DNA from: Parasphingopyxis marina
Lineage (GTDB): Bacteria; Pseudomonadota; Alphaproteobacteria; Sphingomonadales; Sphingomonadaceae
Assembly: GCF_014237875.1 (NCBI RefSeq)
Contig: NZ_JACJVJ010000003.1
Coordinates: 1 to 64,000, forward strand
Direction: 5' to 3'
DNA length: 64,000 nucleotides
Shown here: positions 16,649 to 24,423 of the stretch, piece by piece
How the letters are laid out: each line of letters starts with the position of its first letter
Position numbering within the stretch: the stretch's first letter is position 1
Notes under the pieces: model-generated
The model's database searches: none
Seen by the model: the letters and a program-made list of their open reading frames with translations, nothing else
What the model was told of the DNA's origin: nothing
Position numbers and translations under genes: made by a program

Positions 16649-17596
16649 ATGGCCGGCAGTCCGCCTCTCGCCGAAGGACTGGCCGATTATATAGCGGCCG
16701 TTCGTCTGGCGCCGGGCGGCCAGCGGCCCTCGCCCGAACAGGCCCGGCTGGCGGCCGATTTGAACGCGGACGCGATCGCCTATCCGCGGCCCGAAGGCAT
16801 GACTGTCACGACGAGTTTCGTTGTGCGGGAGGCCGGCGAAACCGCGGTCCGCATCTATCGACCGGCCGGGGACGGGCCGCAGCCGGGGATCGTCTATTTC
16901 CACGGCGGCGGCTTCACGACCGGCAGTCTCGACAGTTACGAGCCGGTCGCGATGGCGCTGGCCGAAGCCTCAGGGGCGACCGTAATCAGCGTCCATTATG
17001 CGCGGCTGCCGCAATCGACGCCGCAGGCGATGCTCGAAGAATGCTATGACGTGCTGTGCTGGACGGCGGAAATAGCGTCGATCCTGAAAATCGATACCCA
17101 GCAACTGGCCGTGGCCGGCGATAGCGCCGGCGCTTTCATCGCAGCCCTGCTTGCGATTCGGGCGCGGGACAGCGAAGGTCCGAATCTCGCCTGCCAGATA
17201 TTATGTTACGGCCTTTTCGATCTCGACGAGATGCGAGACGCCTATCAGAAATCCGCTGACCCGATTTTGACCTTGCCGATCATCAAATCGATGATCGCGA
17301 CTTATCGGGAATGCGACGCGCGAAGCTCCACACCGGTGGCTGCGCCGCTGCATAGCGATAATCTGGTCGGGCTCCCTCCGGCGCTGCTCGTAGGTGCGGC
17401 CTATGATGCCCTGCTCGACGAAGGACAGGACTATACCCGCAGATTGCGGGAAGCGGGCGTGGAAGCGCAGATGCGGATCGCCGAGCGCATGCCGCATGGA
17501 TTTTTTCGTGCCGTCCGTTTTTCCGAAGCCGCGCGTGCGGAGATGCGGGAACTCGGCAAGGCGATACGGACCTATTTTAAACACGAACAAGGATAA
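16649..17596 (+). CDS. Alpha/beta hydrolase, hormone-sensitive-lipase type
   Basis: 315-residue esterase-like enzyme. The oxyanion motif HGGGF lies at about residue 90, the nucleophile elbow GDSAG at about 156-160, the acid in the YDALLDEG segment, and the catalytic His in MPHGFF. These are the full hallmarks of the HSL (family IV) esterases. No signal peptide, so cytosolic. It starts 2 bases after the MetE-like gene (translational coupling) and is followed after 5 bases by the CMD gene. It probably hydrolyses an ester or lactone made in this pathway. Confidence 0.9.
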   Translation: MAGSPPLAEGLADYIAAVRLAPGGQRPSPEQARLAADLNADAIAYPRPEGMTVTTSFVVREAGETAVRIYRPAGDGPQPGIVYFHGGGFTTGSLDSYEPVAMALAEASGATVISVHYARLPQSTPQAMLEECYDVLCWTAEIASILKIDTQQLAVAGDSAGAFIAALLAIRARDSEGPNLACQILCYGLFDLDEMRDAYQKSADPILTLPIIKSMIATYRECDARSSTPVAAPLHSDNLVGLPPALLVGAAYDALLDEGQDYTRRLREAGVEAQMRIAERMPHGFFRAVRFSEAARAEMRELGKAIRTYFKHEQG

Positions 17597-17601
17597 GAGA
17601 C

Positions 17602-17991
17602 ATGGCCCTCAAGACCGACGATCCCGCTTTTCAGGCCGGCCGCGAAATGCGCCGGCAATTGTTTGGCGATGCGAGCATCGACCGGCTCGACGCGGCCGAC
17701 GATTTCCACGAGCCACTTGAGAATTACGTAACCTCCGCCGTGTTCGGCGAAACCTGGACGCGCGAGGGGCTTACGGTCCGCGAACGCAGCCTGATCACGA
17801 TGGCGATCGCCGCGGCGCTAGGGCGCAACCTGCCTCTCAGCCGGCTCGTCAAATGCGCAGTCCAGAACGGCGCGACCAAGGAGGAAATCCGCGAGGTGTT
17901 GCTGCACACGACCATGTATATCGGCGTCGCCGGCGGTGTCGAAAGCTGGGGCGTGGCGGCCGAGGCGCTTAAGGAAATAGACGCCTATTAA
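17602..17991 (+). CDS. Carboxymuconolactone decarboxylase family protein
   Basis: 129-residue CMD-fold protein. The core LTVRERSLITMAIAAALGR, then KCAVQNGATKEEIREVLLH and TTMYIGVAGGVE, matches PcaC-type proteins. It is the last gene of the MetE-like/hydrolase/CMD operon, and the second free-standing CMD protein in the window besides the one at 14133 and the domain fused to IclR at 32877. No CxxC peroxidase motif. A decarboxylase role on a lactone intermediate is family inference. Confidence 0.88.
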   Translation: MALKTDDPAFQAGREMRRQLFGDASIDRLDAADDFHEPLENYVTSAVFGETWTREGLTVRERSLITMAIAAALGRNLPLSRLVKCAVQNGATKEEIREVLLHTTMYIGVAGGVESWGVAAEALKEIDAY

Positions 17992-17997
17992 GGACGG

Positions 17998-18465
17998 CTA
18001 TTCACCGCGCGATGTCGTCAGGCCGGCCGCTTCGACGCCGGCCGTCCCGCAAGCGGCGTCCTCGTCGGGCCGCAAGCCGGACGTGCCGACGCCGCCAAGG
18101 GGCACGCCGTCGGCCGTGTAGATCGGGACGCCGCCGGTCAGCGTTGCGGCGTGCGGCAGGTTGGGCGGGGGATTTAGCGCTCCGATATCGGCGGTAGCCC
18201 TGCCGAACATCGCCGAACCATTGGCTTTCCACCGCGCAAGTTCACCGACTGCCGCCGATGCGCCGTCCATATGCGCGAAAGCGACGAGCATGCCGCGATT
18301 GTCCATGACGGCGATTGCGACATTGCGATCATTTTCCATCGCCCATTGGACGCAGGAGCCGACGATCGTCGAAGCGCTGGCATAGTCGAGGCCGGGGCGC
18401 GGTGTTTGCGCCGTTGACGGCGCGGCGAGAAGGATGGCGGCACCAAGGCCGATATGGATCTTCAT
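17998..18465 (-). CDS. Exported GlcG/HbpS-type heme-binding family protein
   Basis: 155-residue DUF336/GlcG-HbpS family protein with an N-terminal signal peptide (cleavage near APSTAQ). The family core is visible: VAIAVMDNRGMLVAFAHMDGA, then SAMFGRATADI and TLTGGVPIY plus GVGTSGL. Members bind heme or cobalamin and often accompany PQQ-dependent alcohol dehydrogenases and cytochromes c. It lies 50 bases after the cytochrome c gene on the same strand, consistent with a periplasmic electron-transfer unit that could serve the PQQ enzyme at 40500. Confidence 0.87.
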   Translation of the reverse strand: MKIHIGLGAAILLAAPSTAQTPRPGLDYASASTIVGSCVQWAMENDRNVAIAVMDNRGMLVAFAHMDGASAAVGELARWKANGSAMFGRATADIGALNPPPNLPHAATLTGGVPIYTADGVPLGGVGTSGLRPDEDAACGTAGVEAAGLTTSRGE

Positions 18466-18515
18466 CGAACGCTCTCCAGTAATTGATGGACCGCCCGTAG
18501 CGGGTCCGTTCGCGC

Positions 18516-19097
18516 CTATCGCAGCGTTTCGAGATAGTCGATGATCGCGCTGCGGGCGGCGGCATCGCGCGTGCCGGGTATGCCCATCCGGGTTCCCGGA
18601 ACGACACCGGCGGGATCGGCGAGGAAGCGATCGAGATTGCTGCGCGTCCAGCTGATCTGCGAATCCTGCATCGCCTGGGAATAGGAAAAGCCGGCTTTGC
18701 TGCCGGCATTGCTTCCGAACACGCCGAAGAGATTGGGTCCGACGGTGGCAGCGGCGCCGCGTTCGACCGTATGGCAGGCGCCGCAGGACGCGAAGGCCGC
18801 CGGCCGGGCTACCGCAGCAGGCGGCGCGCTCGCTGTGCTGGCCGGCGTGGCGGCTGGTGCGCTGGGTTCGGCTTCCACGCTTGCGGTCGAGGCTGCGGTT
18901 TCCGTCACGGCCTCTTCCGGTTCGGCTACCTCGGCGACTTCCTCGGTTGCGCTGGCCGAGGCAGATTGGCTCGGCTCTGGGCTTGCACTGCTCTGGGCTG
19001 CGGCGGCTTCGCTCGCGCCGCCCTGGCCGCATGCCGCCAGCAGGATCACCGAAACGCCGGTCAGCAAAAATGAAATATGAGATTGTGGCTTGATCAC
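18516..19097 (-). CDS. Cytochrome c lipoprotein with Ala/Glu-rich tether
   Basis: 193-residue membrane-anchored class I cytochrome c. The GTG start (AAGGA 5 bases upstream) gives a lipoprotein signal with lipobox LLAAC. A low-complexity linker of about 75 residues rich in Ala, Ser, Pro and Glu follows, then the heme-attachment motif CGACH and a distal Met in GTRMGIPG. The domain looks like a small mitochondrial-type cytochrome c. The flexible tether would let it shuttle between a periplasmic dehydrogenase and a terminal oxidase. A longer start at 19196 would hide the lipoprotein signal and is less likely. Confidence 0.88.
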   Translation of the reverse strand: MIKPQSHISFLLTGVSVILLAACGQGGASEAAAAQSSASPEPSQSASASATEEVAEVAEPEEAVTETAASTASVEAEPSAPAATPASTASAPPAAVARPAAFASCGACHTVERGAAATVGPNLFGVFGSNAGSKAGFSYSQAMQDSQISWTRSNLDRFLADPAGVVPGTRMGIPGTRDAAARSAIIDYLETLR

Positions 19098-19342
19098 ACG
19101 GGATTCCTTCAAAGAGACACGAGATCGCGATTTTGCAAATCCGGCCGACTTGGCCGATCGCTTTTTCGATGCCGTTACGCCTGACAACTTCGGCACCCAA
19201 TTTTCTTCAATCTAGGTGCCGCCGCATGTCATACTTTGACGAATCAAATTAGACATTGCCAGAAAAAACTCTAGGCTGGGAAGCGCCATCGGGGGTCGAT
19301 CCGTGAGCCTGTTGGGGCAGGGCGAAACTGTCAGGGGGAAGA

Positions 19343-20233
19343 ATGCCAAGCCCGTCCATCAGGCTGTTCGATACTCATATTCATCTATCCACCAGCGACG
19401 TTGCACGGTTCCCGGTCGATCCCTCCGGTGCCAAGGAGGGCGAAGCGGCGATACTGCGCCGTGCCAGAAGCGATCCCGTTTCGATCGAAAGCGTCTTGCC
19501 GATATGGGATAGCTGTCATGTGGCGGGCGGCGCTGCGGTTCAATATTACAGTCTGTACAAGACGGACAACAGCTACAGCGTTGCGGTGGCGGATGCCCAT
19601 CCCGACCGGCTGTCGGCGGTCGTCATGCTCGATGCCGCCGATCTCGGGACGCCCCGGAAGCTTCGGGCACTGGCGCAAAATCACAATGTCTCCGGCATAA
19701 GGCTGTTTGGGCCGGCGGATGCGGACGGCTGCTATCCATGGCTAGACACGCCAATGGCGGTGCGGGTCTGGGAAGAAGCTGCTGCGCTCGGTCTAGCCAT
19801 GATATTGATGTATGCTGGCGGGCCGGCCTTGCGGGCGGCTTTTGCGCGGATCGCCGCGCTGGCAGACCGATTGGCGCCAATGCCCGTAATCCTCGATCAT
19901 TTCGGTTGGCCGGGAATCGACGAAGGCGTGCACGGAGCGCTCAGCCCGGAACATCGCGCGCTCGCGGATACATCGAATATCCGCTTCAAGCTCTCGCAGA
20001 TCAATCTGAAGCGCTTCGAAAGCACGGGAGTCGATAGCGCCGAATTCCTGCGGCATGCCGTCGATATCTACGGCGCCGATCGGATCATGTGGGGCTCGGA
20101 CTATGGCAACACGGCCATGGCCTATGAGCGGATCGTCGAAGCCGCAATCGCCGCTACCGGTCGTCTCGACGAACGGGAACGCGATTCCGTGCTGCACGGC
20201 AATGGCGCGCGGCTGTTCGCACCTCGGTCATAG
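19343..20233 (+). CDS. Amidohydrolase-2 family hydrolase (cytosolic paralogue)
   Basis: 296-residue TIM-barrel metal hydrolase. Motifs are DTHIHLS at residues 10-16, VILDHFGWPG and MWGSDYGNT near the end. It is closely related to the lipoprotein form at 3367-4341 but lacks a leader. The start at 19343 has GGGGGAAG upstream. It stands alone and converges on the cupin gene 2 bases downstream. A weak CTAGGCTG-containing match to the shared operator lies at 19265-19281. Probably a lactonase or decarboxylase; substrate not inferable. Confidence 0.87.
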   Translation: MPSPSIRLFDTHIHLSTSDVARFPVDPSGAKEGEAAILRRARSDPVSIESVLPIWDSCHVAGGAAVQYYSLYKTDNSYSVAVADAHPDRLSAVVMLDAADLGTPRKLRALAQNHNVSGIRLFGPADADGCYPWLDTPMAVRVWEEAAALGLAMILMYAGGPALRAAFARIAALADRLAPMPVILDHFGWPGIDEGVHGALSPEHRALADTSNIRFKLSQINLKRFESTGVDSAEFLRHAVDIYGADRIMWGSDYGNTAMAYERIVEAAIAATGRLDERERDSVLHGNGARLFAPRS

Positions 20234-20235
20234 GA

Positions 20236-21150
20236 TCATTCTTCGATACCGGATTCCGGCATCGGATAGTCGTCGGCGTTGAGCACCCAGCCGGGTTTCG
20301 TCGAGAAGTCGATCCGCGGAGGACAGAAGACGTCGAGCAGCCGGTTGAGTCCCTCGGCCATGCCCTGCGAGGTGTGTGTCGTAGGCGGCGGGATCACCGC
20401 AACCGAGGGCGTACCGCATGGTTCGTGATCGTCGTCCCGCCAGGTCGTGGAATCGCTGATCCACGGCCAGCGCAGATGGTGGACATAGTCGCCGTCAAGG
20501 CCGACCGAATATTGTTCGAAATCCTCATGATGGTGGGGCGAGAGATTGTCGGGCGCGCGTGGACCGACGCGGCCATCGCCCATATTCACCATGATCGTCG
20601 ACCCCCGATAAAGGCGGCCGAAGCGCCCTTCTTCGGGTTCGACCGATCCCGAATAGACGCGGATCTTCCGGCCACCGACGGGATCGGGCCAGGGCTGGAA
20701 CGGCGCGACATTGGGATCGGGTTCTTCATATGAGGCCGCGTTCGGGCATTTCGCGACCATATCGGCCGAGCGGGTAGTGATCAGCCGAACGATGCGGCCG
20801 CCCTTGCGGACCGTGATTTTGCTCGCGCCCGCCGGGATGAAGGCCACCGACCGGCCGCTGGCGATCTCGGTTCCGTCGTCGATTTCGATTTCGATCTCGG
20901 TATCGTCTTCGGGCAGGACAACGGCATATTCGTCGATCTGGTCCTCGCGCTCGAACACCGCCCCGGCTTTCGCTTCGCTATAGGCGACGACCATGGATTG
21001 GCCGCGGACATACCAGTCTTTCGACAAGTCGGAGCTTTCCTGCGGCGGGTCCCGGTAGAAATGCGCATAGCTGGCGTCTTTGAAGCCCGTAGGCGCCTTG
21101 GCTGCCGATTTTGCGGCAAGGCTCGCTCTCAAATCGTTGCGACCGTACAT
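20236..21150 (-). CDS. Bicupin-fold protein of unknown function
   Basis: 304-residue cytosolic protein with two cupin-like halves. The C-terminal half has a clear metal motif with consecutive histidines and a glutamate (SPHHHEDFEQYSVGL) plus a later His (PPTTHTSQGM). The N-terminal half (GRSVAFIPAGASKI) looks metal-free. Such bicupins include dioxygenases and sugar isomerases, and I cannot choose between these. The ATG at 21150 is preceded by GGGAGAGGA. It diverges from the FerA-like ligase over a 195-bp region with an operator, so both are probably co-regulated. Confidence 0.75.
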   Translation of the reverse strand: MYGRNDLRASLAAKSAAKAPTGFKDASYAHFYRDPPQESSDLSKDWYVRGQSMVVAYSEAKAGAVFEREDQIDEYAVVLPEDDTEIEIEIDDGTEIASGRSVAFIPAGASKITVRKGGRIVRLITTRSADMVAKCPNAASYEEPDPNVAPFQPWPDPVGGRKIRVYSGSVEPEEGRFGRLYRGSTIMVNMGDGRVGPRAPDNLSPHHHEDFEQYSVGLDGDYVHHLRWPWISDSTTWRDDDHEPCGTPSVAVIPPPTTHTSQGMAEGLNRLLDVFCPPRIDFSTKPGWVLNADDYPMPESGIEE

Positions 21151-21262
21151 CGCCTTTTCCTCTCCCTTGTCCGGCGGACCAGCCCGTTTGGCCTGCGCCG
21201 ATTTCCCGATCCGGGATATCACGGACCAAATCCTTATCCGAGGGACCTTAATCCCCTAGGCG

Positions 21263-21295
21263 TATCAGTCTAGTTGATATAAGACTATATGATAT
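21263..21295. promoter_or_regulatory. 17-bp operator and second shared motif before the FerA-like gene
   Basis: TATCAGTCTAGTTGATA (21263-21279) reads TATCAACTAGACTGATA on the other strand, one mismatch per arm from TATCAGCNNNGCTGATA and 15 of 17 identical to the site at 40458. CTATATGATAT follows at 21285-21295 and recurs, inverted, at 7066-7076. Confidence 0.6.
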
Positions 21296-21345
21296 GTAGC
21301 GCAAAAGGCAATTCCGCGGCAGAGCGGGTAGCGGGAGAGGACGAT

Positions 21346-23535
21346 TTGCCGGACGATATCATGGATCGACGGGTCGACGGCCCGGTGACGGCGCAATCCT
21401 CAAAGGATAGCGCGCAGGGCAAGCCCGCGCTTGCGCGGCTGCTGCGGCCCGCTTCGATAGCGATCGCCGGGGCCTCGCCCGATCCCGCCACGATGGGCGG
21501 TACGATTCTCGGCAATTGCGACCGATTCGGTTTTACCGGGCCGCTCCACCTGATCAGCCCGACACGCGACGAGATTGGCGGGCGCGCCTGTGTGAAATCG
21601 GTCGACGATCTTCCGTCCGGTGTCGATGCCGTGGTGCTCAGCATCCCGCGTCCGGCGATCCTGCCAGCGGTCGAGGCCTGTGCGCGCCGAGATGTCGGCG
21701 GCATCGTGGTTTTCGCGTCCGGATTTGCAGAGGCCGGCGAAGAAGGCCGGGCGACACAGGAGGCCATCGCCGCAACCTGCCGTGAGGCGGGCATGGCACT
21801 GCTCGGCCCGAACTGCCTCGGCTTCGTGAATTTTGCCGGCGGTTCTGCGCTGACCTTCGAGCCCGTCCATCCGCGCCCACTGGAAGATCGCCGGAGCGTG
21901 GCCGTTATCGCCCAGAGCGGCGCCATCGCCTCGAGCATGCGTGCCGCGATGCTGGGTCGGGGCATTTCCGTCTCGCTGTCGGTCGCGACCGGCAACGAAG
22001 CGGTTATCGGCGCGAGCGATCTCATTGAATATCTCGTCGCCGAAGGCTCGGCCGATGCGATCGCGCTCTATGCCGAACAGATCAAGGATCCCCAGGCCTT
22101 TCTCGGCGCCGCGCGCCAGGCGCGGCAGGCCGGCGTTCCGATCATCATGCTGCACCCGGGGCGTAGCCAGCGCGGACAGGAAGCGGCGCAGTCGCATACC
22201 GGTTCGATGGTCGGCGATTATGGCGTGATGCAGACAGCGGTTGAAAATGAAGCCGTGGCTATGGTGCCGACGATGGACGAACTGTTTGACGCCGTCGCGC
22301 TGCTCCACCGTTTCCCGGCGCCGCAGCCCGGCGCGTTGGCAATGGTCACCAACTCGGGCGCGATCCGCGGTATGGGCTTCGACGCCGCCGAGGATGCGGG
22401 CGTTCCGGTTGCCGAAATTTCCGAAGCGACGCGCGCGCGGCTTGCCGGCTTGCTTCCCGAGGGCATGGAGATCGACAATCCGCTTGATGTCGGTACGGCC
22501 GGTTTCGTCAGCGGCGACATCTTCCGCGATACGAGCGAGGCGATGCTGGACGATCCGGCGGTTGGTGCGGTGCTACTGCCCATGGCCGGCGGCGGACCCG
22601 CGCAGCAGCGCGCCAAAGCCGATGCCGTCATCCCGGTCGCGCTCGCCAGTGCCAAGCCCGTCGCGATGGCGATCACCGGCGACCAATCGCCGCTCGATCC
22701 GGACTTCCTTGCGGCGATGCAAGACAGTGAAACGCCGCTTTTCCGATCCCCCGAACGCGCGATCCGCGCCTTTGGGGCGGCCGAACGCTACGCCCGGTCG
22801 CTACGTGATGCCGACGATCGCTCGCCGGCCGCAACCGGGCTTTCAGGATGGCAGGAGCCGGGCGTCAAACCCGAATATCAGGGCAAGGCCTTTCTCCGCG
22901 AACTTGGCATCGCGACGCCCCAAGGCGATCTCGCGGGATCGCTCGAGAAGGCGCTGACCATCGCCGCGAAGATCGGTTTTCCGCTGGTGCTGAAGGCGCA
23001 GGCCGCGGCGCTTTCGCACAAGAGCGATATCGGCGGCGTGATTCTCGGTATCGCCGACGAGGGTCAACTGCGCGACGGTTGGAAAAAGCTGATGAGCAAT
23101 CTCGGATCGGCATCGATTGACGGCGTGCTGGTGGAGCAGATGTCCGGGCCGGGCCTCGAGATGATTGTCGGCGCCCGTCACCATCCCGAATGGGGGCCGA
23201 CGGTGCTGGTCGGACTGGGCGGCGTGCTGACCGAGGCGCTCGACGCGACGCTGCTTCTGCCCGCCGATATCTCGCATGCCCGCGCGGTGGATCGCATCCG
23301 CCAGCTGCGCGGCGCCAAGCTGCTCGAAGAGTTTCGCGGCCGCCCGGCCCGCGATGTTGGCGCCGTCGCCGATGCCGTGGTGAAGATCGGCGCTGCGATG
23401 CGCGCCGGGCTCGGCGTCGAGGAAATCGACGTCAATCCGTTGATGGTAGGCGCGGACGGCGAAGGCGCCGTGGCGCTTGATGCGCTAATCGTAACCGTCG
23501 CGGCTCCGCCACGGAACGACGAACAAGACACGTGA
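21346..23535 (+). CDS. ADP-forming acyl-CoA synthetase, FerA-like
   Basis: About 730-residue NDP-forming acyl-CoA ligase. Domain order: CoA-binding Rossmann domain (IAIAGASPDPATMGG onward), succinyl-CoA-ligase-like domain with ALLGPNCLGFVN and AQSGAI, the phospho-His loop QSHTGSM at about residue 305, and a C-terminal ATP-grasp domain (VLKAQAAALSHKSDIGGV, ending with VEEIDVNPL). Sphingobium SYK-6 feruloyl-CoA synthetase FerA belongs to this ADP-forming class rather than the usual AMP-forming ligases, and here too the hydratase-lyase follows 15 bases downstream. The TTG at 21346 has a strong GGGAGAGGA; ATG at 21361 is the alternative. It probably activates a phenylpropanoid acid; substrate range unknown. 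Confidence 0.88.
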   Translation: MPDDIMDRRVDGPVTAQSSKDSAQGKPALARLLRPASIAIAGASPDPATMGGTILGNCDRFGFTGPLHLISPTRDEIGGRACVKSVDDLPSGVDAVVLSIPRPAILPAVEACARRDVGGIVVFASGFAEAGEEGRATQEAIAATCREAGMALLGPNCLGFVNFAGGSALTFEPVHPRPLEDRRSVAVIAQSGAIASSMRAAMLGRGISVSLSVATGNEAVIGASDLIEYLVAEGSADAIALYAEQIKDPQAFLGAARQARQAGVPIIMLHPGRSQRGQEAAQSHTGSMVGDYGVMQTAVENEAVAMVPTMDELFDAVALLHRFPAPQPGALAMVTNSGAIRGMGFDAAEDAGVPVAEISEATRARLAGLLPEGMEIDNPLDVGTAGFVSGDIFRDTSEAMLDDPAVGAVLLPMAGGGPAQQRAKADAVIPVALASAKPVAMAITGDQSPLDPDFLAAMQDSETPLFRSPERAIRAFGAAERYARSLRDADDRSPAATGLSGWQEPGVKPEYQGKAFLRELGIATPQGDLAGSLEKALTIAAKIGFPLVLKAQAAALSHKSDIGGVILGIADEGQLRDGWKKLMSNLGSASIDGVLVEQMSGPGLEMIVGARHHPEWGPTVLVGLGGVLTEALDATLLLPADISHARAVDRIRQLRGAKLLEEFRGRPARDVGAVADAVVKIGAAMRAGLGVEEIDVNPLMVGADGEGAVALDALIVTVAAPPRNDEQDT

Positions 23536-23550
23536 AGAGGAAAAGTTGAA

Positions 23551-24408
23551 ATGAATAGCACTGTGAAAAATACCGGAGAGAAAGCCGTGCCCGGCGGCAA
23601 TGACGTGCTCGTCGAATTCGAGGACGGTATCGCCTGGGTATATCTGAACCGGCCGGAAAAACGGAACGCGATGAGCGTCGATCTCGCCCGCGAAATGAAT
23701 GTCGTGCTCGATGCGCTGGAGATCGACGATCGCTGCGGCGTTATCGTGCTGACCGGCGCGGGCGAGGCTTTCTCCGCCGGCATGGATCTCCAAGGTTTTT
23801 TCCGCACGACCGATGCCATCACCGATGTCGAGCGTCATCGCGCCTATCGCGAAACCCGCGCCTGGCAGTGGCGGACATTGATGCACTACGCCAAGCCGAC
23901 GATCGCGATGGTCAATGGCTGGTGTTTCGGCGGTGCGTTCACGCCGTTGATCTGCTGCGATCTTGCCATCGCCGACAAGGACGCGGTGTTCGGTCTATCG
24001 GAAATCAACTGGGGGATCATTCCCGGCGGCGTGGTCTCCAAGGCGATCTCGACGCTGATGGGCGACCGCGAAGCGCTTTATTATGTCATGACCGGCGAAA
24101 AATTTGATGGGACGCGGGCTGCCGAAGTCGGCCTGGTCAACCAGGCAGTGCCAGCTGAAGAGCTCAAGGACCGGACGCGCGAACTGGCGAAAAACCTGCT
24201 GGAAAAGAACCCGACGGTGCTGCGCCAAGCCCGCATGGCTTATAAATATGCTCGGGAAATGAACTGGGAGCAGGCGGCCGAATATCTGACCGCCAAGGGC
24301 GACCAGACGACTTTCGTCGACACGGAAAAGGGTCGGGACAAGGGTTTGACGCAGTTTCTCGACGAGAAGACGTTCAAACCCGGCCTTGGAAACTACGAAC
24401 GCGATTAG
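23551..24408 (+). CDS. Hydroxycinnamoyl-CoA hydratase-lyase homologue (FerB/HCHL type)
   Basis: 285-residue crotonase-fold enzyme, very similar throughout to hydroxycinnamoyl-CoA hydratase-lyase. Shared blocks are NRPEKRNAMS, LTGAGEAFSAGMDL, AKPTIAMVNGWCFGG, GLSEINWGI and LLEKNP. HCHL hydrates feruloyl-CoA and cleaves it to vanillin plus acetyl-CoA. The catalytic Glu is kept (E151). The two tyrosines that hold the substrate 4-hydroxyl in the Pseudomonas enzyme (Tyr75 and Tyr239, from memory) align with F83 and T247, so substrate preference may differ. It forms an operon with the FerA-like ligase. A terminator lies in the overlap with the convergent dehydrogenase gene. Confidence 0.9.
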   Translation: MNSTVKNTGEKAVPGGNDVLVEFEDGIAWVYLNRPEKRNAMSVDLAREMNVVLDALEIDDRCGVIVLTGAGEAFSAGMDLQGFFRTTDAITDVERHRAYRETRAWQWRTLMHYAKPTIAMVNGWCFGGAFTPLICCDLAIADKDAVFGLSEINWGIIPGGVVSKAISTLMGDREALYYVMTGEKFDGTRAAEVGLVNQAVPAEELKDRTRELAKNLLEKNPTVLRQARMAYKYAREMNWEQAAEYLTAKGDQTTFVDTEKGRDKGLTQFLDEKTFKPGLGNYERD

Positions 24409-24423
24409 GACGGTTCTATGGAA

